Translations under genes and position numbers: made by a program
NCBI GenBank assembly: GCA_035697485.1
Contig: DASSCU010000035.1
Location: 1-44,650, forward strand
From: Actinomycetota bacterium
GTDB lineage: Bacteria; Actinomycetota; UBA4738; HRBIN12
Direction: 5' to 3'
Length of the DNA stretch: 44,650 nt
Notes under the pieces: generated by a model
The model's input: the letters and a program-made list of their open reading frames with translations, nothing else
Databases searched by the model: none
What the model was told of the DNA's origin: nothing
Part shown: one piece after another, positions 15,785 to 24,777 of the stretch
Layout: each line of letters starts with the position of its first letter
Position numbering within the stretch: the stretch's first letter is position 1

Positions 15785-16666
15785 GTGCAGCGCGAGACCG
15801 GCACCTTCACCGTGAAGTCCGGCCTGGCCGAGATGCTCAAGGGCGGCGTGATCATGGACGTCACGACCGCCGAGCAGGCGAAGATCGCCGAGGACGCCGG
15901 TGCGTGCGCCGTGATGGCCCTGGAGCGTGTGCCGGCCGATATCCGTCGCGACGGCGGCGTCGCGCGGATGGCCGATGCCACCAAGGTCGAGGAGATCCAG
16001 CAGGCCGTCACGATCCCCGTCATGGCGAAGGCGCGCATCGGACACTTCGTCGAGGCCCAGATCCTGCAGTCGCTCGGTGTCGACTACATCGACGAGTCCG
16101 AGGTGCTCACCCCGGCCGACGAGGAATTCCACATCGACAAGTGGGCGTTCACGGTTCCCTTCGTCTGTGGTGCGAGGAACCTCGGAGAGGCCTTGCGCCG
16201 CATCGCCGAGGGCGCCGCGATGATCCGTACCAAGGGGGAGGCGGGCACGGGCAACGTCGTGGAAGCCGTGCGGCACGAGCGCGCGATCCTGCGCGAGATC
16301 GCCGAGGTCACGACGCTGCGCCCGGAGCAGTACGTGACGAAGGCGAAGGAGCTCGGGGCGCCCGTCGAGCTCGTGCGCACGGTGGCCGAGCAGGGCCGCT
16401 TGCCGGTCGTGAACTTCTCAGCCGGGGGCATCGCGACCCCCGCCGACGCGGCGCTGATGATGCAGCTCGGCGTCGACGGTGTCTTCGTGGGATCCGGCAT
16501 CTTCAAGAGCGAGGAGCCGGCCACGATGGCCAGGGCGATCGTCGAGGCGACGACGAACTTCGAGAACGCCGACGTGCTCGCGAAGCTCTCGCACGGGCTC
16601 GGCGACCCGATGGCCGGGCTCGAGATCGGATCGCTCGAGACACGCATGCAAGAGCGCGGCTGGTAG
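15785..16666 (+). CDS. pdxS: Pyridoxal 5'-phosphate synthase subunit PdxS
   Basis: This 293-residue TIM-barrel enzyme makes PLP from ribose 5-phosphate, glyceraldehyde 3-phosphate and ammonia supplied by PdxT. It carries Asp25 and the two catalytic lysines, Lys82 in VMAKARIGH and Lys150 in [11 protein letters not shown], plus the phosphate-binding [19 protein letters not shown]. The start is GTG 15785, 8 bases after aggagg (15771-15776). The gene is 15 bases from pdxT and clearly part of the same operon. The sequence is strongly conserved. Confidence 0.97.
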   Translation: MQRETGTFTVKSGLAEMLKGGVIMDVTTAEQAKIAEDAGACAVMALERVPADIRRDGGVARMADATKVEEIQQAVTIPVMAKARIGHFVEAQILQSLGVDYIDESEVLTPADEEFHIDKWAFTVPFVCGARNLGEALRRIAEGAAMIRTKGEAGTGNVVEAVRHERAILREIAEVTTLRPEQYVTKAKELGAPVELVRTVAEQGRLPVVNFSAGGIATPADAALMMQLGVDGVFVGSGIFKSEEPATMARAIVEATTNFENADVLAKLSHGLGDPMAGLEIGSLETRMQERGW

Positions 16667-16681
16667 GTCGCGCCGAGCGGT

Positions 16682-17248
16682 GTGTCCGACGTGAAGGCCG
16701 GCGTCCTCGCGCTGCAGGGAGACTTCCGGGAGCACGGCCGCATGCTCGCCGCCGCCGGGGCCACGCCGGTCGAGGTACGCGATGCCGACGAGCTCGCGGG
16801 CGTCGACTGCCTCGTGATCCCGGGGGGCGAGTCGACCACGATCGGCAAGCTCGCCAGGGCCTACGATCTCGTCGAGCCCGTACGGGCGCGAGTCGCCGCC
16901 GGGATGCCGGTGTTCGGAACATGCGCCGGCATGATCGTGCTCGCCGAGCGGGTGCTGCGTGGCGCCCCGTTGTTCGCCGTGATGGACATCGGCGTCGAGC
17001 GCAACGCCTACGGGCGCCAGGTCGAGTCGTTCGAGGCCGACGTGGTGGTCGCGGGCATCGAGCATCCCGTACGAGGCGTGTTCATCCGTGCGCCGCGCAT
17101 CACTGACGTGGGCACGGGCGTTCGGGTGCTCGCCGAGTACGAGGGGGCACCGGTCGTGCTCGAACAGGGCAACCTGCTCGTATCATCGTTCCATCCGGAG
17201 CTGATCGGCGAGACGCGACTCCACCGCTACCTGCTCGAGAAGCTCTGA
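16682..17248 (+). CDS. pdxT: Pyridoxal 5'-phosphate synthase glutaminase subunit PdxT
   Basis: This 188-residue class I glutamine amidotransferase has the signature VIPGGESTTIGKL, nucleophile Cys81 in GTCAGM, and the His171-Glu173 pair in SFHPEL. It hydrolyses glutamine and channels ammonia to PdxS, the gene just upstream. It starts with GTG. The yebC start follows 18 bases after its stop, preceded by gggagg. Confidence 0.96.
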   Translation: MSDVKAGVLALQGDFREHGRMLAAAGATPVEVRDADELAGVDCLVIPGGESTTIGKLARAYDLVEPVRARVAAGMPVFGTCAGMIVLAERVLRGAPLFAVMDIGVERNAYGRQVESFEADVVVAGIEHPVRGVFIRAPRITDVGTGVRVLAEYEGAPVVLEQGNLLVSSFHPELIGETRLHRYLLEKL

Positions 17249-17266
17249 GCCTCGGGAGGGAACGAG

Positions 17267-18019
17267 ATGTCCGGCCATTCGAAGTGGGCCACGATCAAGC
17301 GGAAGAAGGCCGCGAACGACGCGAAGCGGTCGAACCAGTACGCGAAGCTGCTGCGCGCGGTCGAGGTCGCGGCGCGCGAGGGCGGCAGCGGCGACGTCGC
17401 GGCGAACATGACGCTCGCGTCGGCGGTCGAGAAGGCCAAGAGCTTCTCGGTGCCGACCGAGAATATCGAGCGCGCGATCAAGCGGGGCACCGGGGCCGAC
17501 GACTCCGGCGCTCGTTACGACGAGATCAGCTACGAGGGGTACGCCGCCGGCGGCATCGCGCTCTATGTGGAGGCGCTCACCGACAACCGCAACCGTACGG
17601 CCCAGGAGGTCCGCCATGCGTTCACCCGTCACGGTGGGAACCTGGGGGAGACGGGCTCGACCGCGTGGATGTTCACTCGCAGGGGCGTCGTGGTGGTCGA
17701 GAAGGACCGGGCGCCCGACGAGGAGCGGCTCCTCGAGCTCGCCCTGGAAGGCGGCGCCGAGGATCTGCGCGACTCCGAGAGCTCGTGGGACATCATCAGC
17801 GATCCGGTCGCGTTCAAGGACGTCCGCGACTCGTTGGAAGCCGCCGGCGTCGAGGTGTTCTCAGCCGAGATCTCGATGGTGCCGCAGTCCACGATCCCCG
17901 TCGACGGCGGGGAGGCGAAGCAGGTGCTGAACCTGATCGAGGCGCTCGAAGAACTCGACGACGTGCAGAACGTTTACGCGAACTTCGACATCCCCGAAGA
18001 GGTCATGGCTTCGCTCTGA
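17267..18019 (+). CDS. yebC: YebC/PmpR family protein
   Basis: This 250-residue protein begins with the family signature MSGHSKWATIKRKKAANDAKR and contains EGYAAGGIALYVEALTDNRNRTAQEVRHAF, then GNLGETGSTAWMF. The length is typical. Family members have been described as transcriptional regulators and, more recently, as ribosome-associated factors that relieve stalling on proline-rich stretches. The gene lies between pdxT and ruvC as in other actinobacteria; a separate promoter precedes ruvC. Confidence 0.95.
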   Translation: MSGHSKWATIKRKKAANDAKRSNQYAKLLRAVEVAAREGGSGDVAANMTLASAVEKAKSFSVPTENIERAIKRGTGADDSGARYDEISYEGYAAGGIALYVEALTDNRNRTAQEVRHAFTRHGGNLGETGSTAWMFTRRGVVVVEKDRAPDEERLLELALEGGAEDLRDSESSWDIISDPVAFKDVRDSLEAAGVEVFSAEISMVPQSTIPVDGGEAKQVLNLIEALEELDDVQNVYANFDIPEEVMASL

Positions 18020-18153
18020 GGCTCAGTCCGCGCACCAGGTGGTGGCATCCCCCGGCCTCGCTGCAGCTCGGGATCCCCATCGGAGACGGTCCGTCCCATG
18101 CATGTCGACACGAGCATCTCGTTCGCGACATGAGGAATCCGGCTCCTGGCTGC

Positions 18154-18181
18154 TTGCCCCGCCAGACCCCGGCACTAAACT
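18154..18181 (+). promoter_or_regulatory. Promoter of ruvCAB
   Basis: TTGCCC (18154-18159) and TAAACT (18176-18181) are separated by 16 bases. The -10 ends 10 bases before the ruvC ATG, so the message should have a leader of only a few bases. Confidence 0.6.
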
Positions 18182-18191
18182 GCACGAACGG

Positions 18192-18704
18192 ATGTTCGAT
18201 TCCTGCGTACTCGGCGTGGACCCCGGCGTGGCGAAGCTCGGCCTCGCCGCGGTCGCCCGTGATGGTCGACGACCCATCTTGCTCTGGGCCGATACCGTGA
18301 CGACCGGTGCCGACGTGCCCGAGGCGGAGCGGCTGTGGGCCGTGGCCGAAGCCGTGCGCACGGCGATCACAACCCATGCACCGCTGAGCCTCGCAGTGGA
18401 GCGCGTGGCGTTCAATCGGAATCAGGTGAGCGCTCTGACCGTTGCCCGCGCGACCGGCGCGGTGATGGTGGTCGCCGTCGAGGCAGGGATCGACATCGAG
18501 GAGTACAGCCCGACGGAGGTGAAGAGCGCCGTCACCGGCATGGGCAACGCCGACAAGGCTCAGGTACGCCACGCGCTCGTGCGCGTGCACGGCTTGCGCG
18601 ATCTGCCGACGAAGCCCGATGCCGTGGACGCAGCCGCGATCGCGTTGACGCATCTGGTGGGGGCTCGGCTGAAGGCGGCCACGCGCGCTGGAGGCGCCCG
18701 ATGA
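18192..18704 (+). CDS. ruvC: Holliday junction resolvase RuvC
   Basis: This 170-residue RNase H-fold nuclease resolves Holliday junctions with RuvAB. Catalytic acids are visible in LGVDPGVAKLG (first Asp), LAVERVAF (Glu) and the C-terminal PDAVDAAAIAL (paired acids). The ATG at 18192 gives the standard length and matches the promoter just upstream; the open frame extends further upstream but has no homology there. Its stop overlaps the ruvA start (ATGA). Confidence 0.94.
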   Translation: MFDSCVLGVDPGVAKLGLAAVARDGRRPILLWADTVTTGADVPEAERLWAVAEAVRTAITTHAPLSLAVERVAFNRNQVSALTVARATGAVMVVAVEAGIDIEEYSPTEVKSAVTGMGNADKAQVRHALVRVHGLRDLPTKPDAVDAAAIALTHLVGARLKAATRAGGAR

Positions 18705-19270
18705 TCTCGTTCCTCGAAGGCGAGGTCGTCCACAAGGGAGCCACGAGCGTGGTGCTCGCGGTCGGCGGCGTCGGCTACGACGTCTCGGTGCCGACCTCCG
18801 TCGTGAGCCGGCTCCCCGCCGTTGGGAAGGCCGCGCGCGTGCACACCCGCATGGTGGTCCGCGACGACTCGATGACCCTGTACGGATTCTCCACGACCGA
18901 CGAACGTGAGCTCTTCGATCTGCTCACGGGCGTGACCGGCGTCGGCCCCAAGGTCGGTCTGTCCTTCCTGTCAGCGCTCTCCGCCGATGCGCTCCGACGC
19001 GCCGTGATCGCCGGCGACGCCGACGCCCTCACGGTCGTACCGGGCGTCGGCACGAGGGTCGCGCAGCGCGTCGTCGTGGACCTGCGCGACCGGCTCGGTG
19101 GAGAGTCCGAGCTCCCGAGCGAAGGCGGACCGATCGTCGACGTGCGCGAGGCGCTCGTCTCGCTCGGCCTGACGCCGCACGAGGCCGCGGAGGCGACCCG
19201 CGACGTCGACGCCGACGGGCGCGAACTCGATGACATGCTCCGCGAGGCGCTGCAGAAGGTCGGCCGATAG
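18701..19270 (+). CDS. ruvA: Holliday junction branch migration protein RuvA
   Basis: This 189-residue protein has the N-terminal OB domain [28 protein letters not shown], tandem helix-hairpin-helix motifs ([18 protein letters not shown] and [19 protein letters not shown]), and a C-terminal RuvB-binding domain after an acidic linker. Together with RuvB it drives branch migration. The ATG at 18701 overlaps the ruvC stop and has ggagg at 18690-18694. Confidence 0.96.
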   Translation: MISFLEGEVVHKGATSVVLAVGGVGYDVSVPTSVVSRLPAVGKAARVHTRMVVRDDSMTLYGFSTTDERELFDLLTGVTGVGPKVGLSFLSALSADALRRAVIAGDADALTVVPGVGTRVAQRVVVDLRDRLGGESELPSEGGPIVDVREALVSLGLTPHEAAEATRDVDADGRELDDMLREALQKVGR

Positions 19271-19271
19271 C

Positions 19272-20288
19272 GTGGACGACGATCGCCTGATCGAGGCCGC
19301 CGTCGTCGATCCGGAGGATCGCGAGTTCGACGTCGCTTTGCGGCCGACGTCGCTCACCGACTTCGTTGGGCAGGACCGCGTGAAGGAGCAGCTCCAACTG
19401 CTGATCGACGGTGCCCGGCGCCGCGGCGAGCCCGTCGACCACCTGCTCTTCAGCGGCCCGCCGGGGCTCGGCAAGACCACGCTCGCCCAGATCGTCGCGA
19501 ACGCGATGGGGGCGGGGTTCCAACCCACGAGCGGGCCCGCCCTCGACCGCCCGAGCGATCTGGCCGCGATCCTCACGAACCTCGAGGACGGCGACGTTCT
19601 CTTCGTCGACGAGGTCCACCGCATGCCGAGGCCGGTCGAGGAGGTCCTGTACCCGGCGCTCGAGGACTTTGTGCTCGACGTCGTGCTCGGCAAGGGTCCG
19701 ACCGCCAGGTCGATCCGGCTCGAGCTCCCGAAGTTCACGCTCGTCGCCGCCACGACACGGCCCGGGCGCATCACGCTTCCGCTCCGGGAGCGCTTCGGGT
19801 TCTCACCTCGGCTCGACTACTACCCGGTCGACGATCTCTCGCGCATCGTCGGGCGGTCCGCGGGCATCCTGGAGGTGCGGCTCGACGAGCAGGGTGCGGC
19901 CGAGATCGCTCGTCGCTCGCGTGGCACGCCCCGCATCGGGAACCGGCTGCTCCGCCGCGTGCGAGACTTCGCCGAGGTGCGTCACGACGGCGCGATCACG
20001 GGCGAGGTTGCCCGGGCCGGCCTCGAGGTGTTCGAGGTCGACGAGGAAGGGCTTGACCGTCTCGACCACGCGATCCTGCAGGCGATCGTGCAGCGTTTCG
20101 GCGGCGGTCCGGTCGGGCTCTCGACCCTCGCCGCCTCGGTCGGTGAGGAGCCCGACACGGTCGAGGACGTGGTCGAGCCGTACCTGCTCCAGCTCGGATT
20201 CCTGCATCGCACGCCGCGGGGTCGCGTCGCGACCGAGCGTGCATATCACCACCTGGGCACCCAGCCGCCGGGCACGCTACCGCTCTAG
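19272..20288 (+). CDS. ruvB: Holliday junction helicase RuvB
   Basis: This 338-residue AAA+ motor has Walker [12 protein letters not shown], Walker [12 protein letters not shown], sensor 1 in [11 protein letters not shown], an arginine-finger region and a C-terminal winged helix ([22 protein letters not shown]). The start is GTG 19272, one base after the ruvA stop; the frame extends further upstream but would overlap ruvA. The N-terminus before [15 protein letters not shown] is short, as usual. Confidence 0.96.
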   Translation: MDDDRLIEAAVVDPEDREFDVALRPTSLTDFVGQDRVKEQLQLLIDGARRRGEPVDHLLFSGPPGLGKTTLAQIVANAMGAGFQPTSGPALDRPSDLAAILTNLEDGDVLFVDEVHRMPRPVEEVLYPALEDFVLDVVLGKGPTARSIRLELPKFTLVAATTRPGRITLPLRERFGFSPRLDYYPVDDLSRIVGRSAGILEVRLDEQGAAEIARRSRGTPRIGNRLLRRVRDFAEVRHDGAITGEVARAGLEVFEVDEEGLDRLDHAILQAIVQRFGGGPVGLSTLAASVGEEPDTVEDVVEPYLLQLGFLHRTPRGRVATERAYHHLGTQPPGTLPL

Positions 20289-20310
20289 CCTCGGGCGCCG
20301 CCCGGGGCGG

Positions 20311-20316
20311 TAGACT
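20311..20316 (+). promoter_or_regulatory. -10 box (TAGACT) of the yajC-secDF operon
   Basis: The context gcggTAGACTcggccgg is nearly the same as the alaS -10 region (ccggTAGACTcgccgg). It lies about 54 bases before yajC, leaving a leader with gaaagg (20357-20362). Confidence 0.55.
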
Positions 20317-20369
20317 CGGCCGGTCGGCGACACGCCCGGCACCCTCGGACGCCAACGAAAGGTCGACCC

Positions 20370-20723
20370 ATGTTCGAACTCCTCGCCCAGGAATCATCGG
20401 GAGGCGGCAGCCTGGTCGCGTTCCTGCCGCTGCTGCTGATGGGCGTCATCTTCTACTTCCTGCTCATCCGGCCGCAGCAACGGCGAGCCCGCGCGCAGCG
20501 GGAGCTGCTGAGCAGCGTGGAGGTCGGTGACGAGGTCGTCACCACCTCCGGCATGTTCGGCACCGTGATCGACATCGACGAGGAGGACGACATCCTGACG
20601 CTCGAGATCGCCCCCGGAACGCGCGTGCGCATCCTGCGAGCGGGCATCGGTCGCATCGTCGTCGACGAGGCGATCGAGGGAGACGCGCCCGACGGCCAGG
20701 ACGGGCCGTTCCAGCAGACGTGA
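20370..20723 (+). CDS. yajC: Preprotein translocase accessory subunit YajC
   Basis: This 117-residue protein has a single membrane helix (LLLMGVIFYFLLI), the diagnostic RPQQRRARAQ after it, and a cytoplasmic SH3-like domain VEVGDEVVTTSGMFGTV. YajC associates with SecDF. The gene heads the yajC-HD-secD-secF operon; its stop overlaps the next start (GTGA). The acidic C-terminal tail is ordinary. Confidence 0.94.
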   Translation: MFELLAQESSGGGSLVAFLPLLLMGVIFYFLLIRPQQRRARAQRELLSSVEVGDEVVTTSGMFGTVIDIDEEDDILTLEIAPGTRVRILRAGIGRIVVDEAIEGDAPDGQDGPFQQT

Positions 20724-21517
20724 TCGGCGAGCCAGATCCGGCGGACGGCGTCGTGTCGGGAGAGACGAGCGACGCATCGACGGTCGTCGCGTCCGACACG
20801 ACGCCTGAGCCCGCCCCCTTGCCCGTCGAGCCGGTGCCGCCGACCGGCGTCGACGTCGCGACGATCACCCTCGAGGACGTCCAAGCCAACGAGGAGCTTT
20901 CGCGTTTCATCGCATCGGCCGACCGCGTGATGGACGCGATGGGGTTCACCGAGCACGGCTTCCGCCACGCCAACCTCGTGGCGCGCATCTCCTATCAGGT
21001 GCTCTCACGGCTGGGCTACGGCGAGCGTGACGCGACCCTCGCCTGCGTGGCGGGGTACCTGCACGACGTCGGGAACGCCCTCGCCCGGGACGCACACGGC
21101 CAGACAGGCGCCGTCCTCGTGCACCACGCGCTCCGAGACTCCGTGGCCGCGGCCGACCTGATGCCGATCATCGCCGCGATCGCCAACCACGAGGAGACGG
21201 AGGGCACCGCGGTGTCGCCGATCTCCGCGGCGGTGATCCTGGCCGACAAATCCGACGTGCATCGCAGCCGCGTGCGGACCACCGGACAGATCGATCTCGA
21301 CATCCACGACCGGGTCAACTACGCCGTGGAACAGTCGTTCCTTCGGGTAGACTCCGCTGCCCGCACCGTCAGCCTCGAGCTGACGATCGACACGGGCATC
21401 AGTCAGGTCATGGAGTACTTCGAGATCTTCCTCGGACGGATGCAGCTCTGCCGCGTCGCGGCCGAGCACCTCGATGCTCGCTTCCGCCTGGTCGTGAACG
21501 GGGCGGAACTGGCGTGA
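20720..21517 (+). CDS. HD-domain phosphohydrolase in the Sec operon
   Basis: This 265-residue protein has a disordered N-terminus rich in Thr, Ser, Pro and Val (about 1-45). An HD metal-dependent phosphohydrolase domain follows: HGFRHANLVAR, then GYLHDVGNALAR, then HH, and a late Asp in ILADKSDVHRSRVR. The tail (about 185-265) appears to be a small beta-rich domain. No membrane segment is seen. The domain could act on nucleotides or cyclic nucleotides; nothing fixes the substrate. It is translationally coupled on both sides (GTGA with yajC, 4-base overlap with secD), so expression is tied to the Sec machinery. Confidence 0.8.
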   Translation: MIGEPDPADGVVSGETSDASTVVASDTTPEPAPLPVEPVPPTGVDVATITLEDVQANEELSRFIASADRVMDAMGFTEHGFRHANLVARISYQVLSRLGYGERDATLACVAGYLHDVGNALARDAHGQTGAVLVHHALRDSVAAADLMPIIAAIANHEETEGTAVSPISAAVILADKSDVHRSRVRTTGQIDLDIHDRVNYAVEQSFLRVDSAARTVSLELTIDTGISQVMEYFEIFLGRMQLCRVAAEHLDARFRLVVNGAELA

Positions 21518-23643
21518 AGCGGACCCGCGGCCTCTGGGCCTCGATCTTCTTCGTGCTCGCGCTGACGCTCGCGTCGCTGATCGGGTTCGCGACCGGGGCG
21601 TTGCAGCCGATCCTCGGACTCGACCTCGAAGGGGGAGTCTCGGTCACGCTCTCGGCGCCCGACGGCACGCCCACCGAGGTGATGGAGCGGGCACGCACGA
21701 ACATCTCGAACCGGGTCGATGCGTTCGGGGTCGGTGAGCCCGACATCGCTGTCTCGGGCAACACGATCGAGGTGCAGATTCCCGGTCTGGCCCAGGGCAC
21801 GATCGAGCAGCGGGCGGAGACCAGGTACTGCCTCGTCGGTCCTGATGGCGAGAACTACGGGTGCGCCGCTTCGCAGCAGGCCGCCGACGATGCGCTGGCC
21901 GAGCTGACGGTCGTGCCCCAGGTCGCCGAGGCGTGTCTCATCGGTCCCGACGGCGAACAGGTGGAGTGTTACGCGACGGAGGAGCTTGCCCAGGCCTCGA
22001 AGGCGGCGATCACGGTCGCTCCCCGAGCCGACGTGACACCGACCGCCACGCCCGGCGCGTCTGCGTCGCCGGCAGCGACCGAGGACGGCTTCTGCCTGGT
22101 GAGTGCGGCGGGGGAACAGCTCGACTGCTTCCCGACGAAGAAGGAGGCGGAGGCCGCCCAGAAGGCCCTTGAGATCGAGGTGACGGAGCGGACGTACTGC
22201 GTGACGGATGGCGAAGGGAAGGGCGCGACCGAGGAGCCGACGACCTCCCCGTCGCCTTCGGCCTCGGTCTCACCATCGGCGTCGCCGTCGCCCGAGCCGA
22301 CCGCCTTCTCGGGCCTTTCGTTGGGAGCCAACGGTCTCCCGTGTGGCCTGGCGTCGAAGGACGCTGCCGCTTCGGCGATCGACGACACACGAGTGGAGAC
22401 GGTCGAGGCGCTCTTCTGCGTGGTCAGCTCAGCCGGCGAGAACCTCGGGTGCTACATCGACCGAACCTCGGCCGAGGAGCGGCGACGGTCCACCGGGCAG
22501 CAACGGCTGCTCGACGTGATCGGTCAGACCGCACGCCTCGAGGAACGACCCGTGCTCGCGATCGTCCCTCCCGGCGACCCGGCCTACTCCACGACGCCGG
22601 TGACCTGCCCCACCGACGAGGATCGCCAGACGAAGGAGTGCTCGTTCTCCGCGCTGGAAGACCAGGAGGCCGTCTACGAGGACGAGGCCGGGAACCGGTA
22701 CCGCCTGGCGCCGGCAGTCATCGCCGGCGGCGACGTCGCCGAGGCGAACGCGATCCTGGGCGGTGCGACCGGGTCGGAGTGGACCGTCAACTTCCAGCTC
22801 ACCGGCGATGCCGCCGATCGGTTCGCCGAGGCCACGACGACCGCGGTATCGTTGCCGCCGCCGCAGAACCAGATCGCGATCGTCGTCGACCGGGTCGTCA
22901 TCTCCGCGCCGACCGTCCAGAGCCCGATCACCGGCGGCACCGGCGAGATCACCGGTGGGTTCGCCGAGGCGGAGGCACGCGACCTTGCGACCGTGCTGAA
23001 CGCGGGCGCCCTGCCCGTCGAGCTGACCCGCCAGCAGGTGCAGACCGTGAGTCCCACGCTCGGCTCCGAGTCGCTGCGCCAGGGCATCGTCGCCGGGCTC
23101 GTCGGACTCGCGTTGCTCCTCCTCTACCTGCTCTTCTACTACCGGCTCCTCGGCATCGTGGCATGGTTCGGCATGACGATCTGGGCGATCCTCGCGATCG
23201 CGCTGATCTCGCTCGCGGGCGTCCAATTCGGGTACGCGCTCACCCTGGCGGGCGTCGCCGGGCTCGTGATCTCCCTCGGGGTGACCGCCGACTCCTACAT
23301 CGTGTTCTTCGAGCGGTTGAAGGACGAGGTGAGGGCGGGCAAGAGCGCCCGTGCGGCGGTGCAGCCGGCCTTCGCCCGGTCGTACAAGACGATCATCGCG
23401 GCCGACGTCGTCGCGGGGATCGCCGCGGTGGTCCTGTACCTCACCGCGGTGAGCTCGGTGCGCGGGTTCGCCCTCACCCTCGGCGTGGCCACGCTGCTCG
23501 ACCTGTTCGTCGTGTACTTCTTCAAGCGGCCGACGGTGTTCCTCGTCGCCCGGAACCAGCGCCTCGTCTCGCTCAAGGGATTCGGGCTCGAGGCGGGGGT
23601 CGCCGGTGAGGCCGACGACGCTGCCGAGGGAGCGGGAGCGTGA
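21514..23643 (+). CDS. secD: Protein translocase subunit SecD with cysteine-pair insert modules
   Basis: SecD uses the proton motive force to help complete export through SecYEG. This protein has 709 residues, longer than typical SecD of about 550-615. The N-terminal helix (about 8-28) and the GLDLEGGVSVTL motif are canonical, as are the C-terminal membrane domain (from about 522; GVTADSYIVFFERLKDE) and the P1 head (AEANAILGG ... ISAPTVQSPITGG). Between residues 105 and 376 the P1 domain is expanded by repeated modules, each with two cysteines 10 residues apart, and by two Ser/Pro/Thr-rich linkers (about 173-190 and 240-263). All 12 cysteines of the protein are in this region. It starts with GTG. 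Confidence 0.93.
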   Translation: MKRTRGLWASIFFVLALTLASLIGFATGALQPILGLDLEGGVSVTLSAPDGTPTEVMERARTNISNRVDAFGVGEPDIAVSGNTIEVQIPGLAQGTIEQRAETRYCLVGPDGENYGCAASQQAADDALAELTVVPQVAEACLIGPDGEQVECYATEELAQASKAAITVAPRADVTPTATPGASASPAATEDGFCLVSAAGEQLDCFPTKKEAEAAQKALEIEVTERTYCVTDGEGKGATEEPTTSPSPSASVSPSASPSPEPTAFSGLSLGANGLPCGLASKDAAASAIDDTRVETVEALFCVVSSAGENLGCYIDRTSAEERRRSTGQQRLLDVIGQTARLEERPVLAIVPPGDPAYSTTPVTCPTDEDRQTKECSFSALEDQEAVYEDEAGNRYRLAPAVIAGGDVAEANAILGGATGSEWTVNFQLTGDAADRFAEATTTAVSLPPPQNQIAIVVDRVVISAPTVQSPITGGTGEITGGFAEAEARDLATVLNAGALPVELTRQQVQTVSPTLGSESLRQGIVAGLVGLALLLLYLLFYYRLLGIVAWFGMTIWAILAIALISLAGVQFGYALTLAGVAGLVISLGVTADSYIVFFERLKDEVRAGKSARAAVQPAFARSYKTIIAADVVAGIAAVVLYLTAVSSVRGFALTLGVATLLDLFVVYFFKRPTVFLVARNQRLVSLKGFGLEAGVAGEADDAAEGAGA
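21826..22641 (+). repeat. Cysteine-pair module array within SecD
   Basis: Protein-level repeats occupy residues 105-376 of SecD. The consensus is [FYA]C[LV][VI][GS]xxGExxxC[FY]x[ST]xxxA. Copies have cysteines at 106/117, 141/152, 194/205 and 302/313, always with 10 residues between. A fourth copy (229/277) is interrupted by the Ser/Pro-rich linker. A final, more diverged pair, 365/376, keeps the 10-residue spacing. The even number and fixed spacing suggest disulfides outside the membrane. Confidence 0.8.
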
Positions 23644-24749
23644 CCACCCTGCACCACGCGCTCGAGACCTACCGCGGTCACACGATCCCGCACTTCCGAT
23701 TCGTCGAACGCCGACGGGTCTTCTTCGCGTTCTCGGGCGCGCTGATCGCGCTGTCGATCCTGGGGCTCGTCGTCGGCGGGCTGAATTACTCGATCGACTT
23801 CGACGGCGGCGCGAAGATCCAGTTCCCGCTCGAGGCCGATGTCAGCGTGGCCGACATCCAGGCGGCGATGTCCGATGCGGGTCGCGAGGGCGCCGAGGTG
23901 CAAATCGTGGGCGGCGACCAGGTCGCGATCCGGACCGAGTCGCTCGCCGATGCCGGCGACAGCGACGCCTTGCTCCGGGGCCTCGCCGATCAGGCGGGCA
24001 TCGACGTGAACGACGTGAGCGTCGAGGACATCGGTCCCACGTTCGGCGCCGAGGTGCGGAGGCAGGCGATCACGGGACTGATCATCGTGCTGGCCGCGAT
24101 CTCGCTCTACATCGCGATCCGCTTCGAGCCCAAGATGGCGATCGGCGCCATGATCGCGCTCGTCCATGACGTGGTGATCACGGCGGGCCTGTACGCGCTG
24201 GTCGGACGGGAGGTCACTCCCGAGACGGTCATCGCGATCCTCACGATCCTCGGCTACTCGCTGTACGACACCGTCGTGATCTACGACAAGATCAAGGAGA
24301 ACACGGAGTCCAGCGCGCTCGTGTCACGCCTCGGGTACGCAGGGGTCGTCGACCTGTCGCTGAACCAGGTGCTGATGCGGTCGGTGAACACGTCGTTGGT
24401 CGTGTTGTTGCCGATCCTGTCCCTTCTCCTGTTCGGCGGCGACACGCTGAAGGACTTCGCGTTCGCGATGTTCGTCGGGGTCGCGATCGGTGCTTACTCG
24501 TCGATCTTCCTCGCCGCTCCGTTGCTCGCGGTGCTGAAGATGCGGGAGAGGCGTTATCAGCAGATGGAAGCACGCCGGACGGCTCGCTCGCGGATCGGCG
24601 CCTCGCCGGAGGGCGATGAGGCCCCGACCGCGAGGGTGAGCGCCGCGCAGACGTCGGACGCCGCCGCACGAGCGGCGACGGCCCGCACCGGCTCGCGCCC
24701 CCGTCCGAAGAGCAAGCGACGTCCGCCCGCGAAGCGGAAGCGGCGATAA
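23640..24749 (+). CDS. secF: Protein translocase subunit SecF
   Basis: This 369-residue partner of SecD has an N-terminal helix, the YSIDFDGGAKIQF motif, a short P4 domain and the five-helix C-terminal membrane block (IGPTFGAEVRRQA ... LGYSLYDTVVIYDKIKEN). The final 70 residues form a cytoplasmic tail rich in Ala, Thr, Arg and Lys that ends in RPRPKSKRRPPAKRKRR. GTG at 23640 overlaps the secD stop (GTGA), so the two are translationally coupled. Confidence 0.95.
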   Translation: MTTLHHALETYRGHTIPHFRFVERRRVFFAFSGALIALSILGLVVGGLNYSIDFDGGAKIQFPLEADVSVADIQAAMSDAGREGAEVQIVGGDQVAIRTESLADAGDSDALLRGLADQAGIDVNDVSVEDIGPTFGAEVRRQAITGLIIVLAAISLYIAIRFEPKMAIGAMIALVHDVVITAGLYALVGREVTPETVIAILTILGYSLYDTVVIYDKIKENTESSALVSRLGYAGVVDLSLNQVLMRSVNTSLVVLLPILSLLLFGGDTLKDFAFAMFVGVAIGAYSSIFLAAPLLAVLKMRERRYQQMEARRTARSRIGASPEGDEAPTARVSAAQTSDAAARAATARTGSRPRPKSKRRPPAKRKRR

Positions 24750-24777
24750 CGGAACCCGGTCGACGCGGAGGGAGCGC

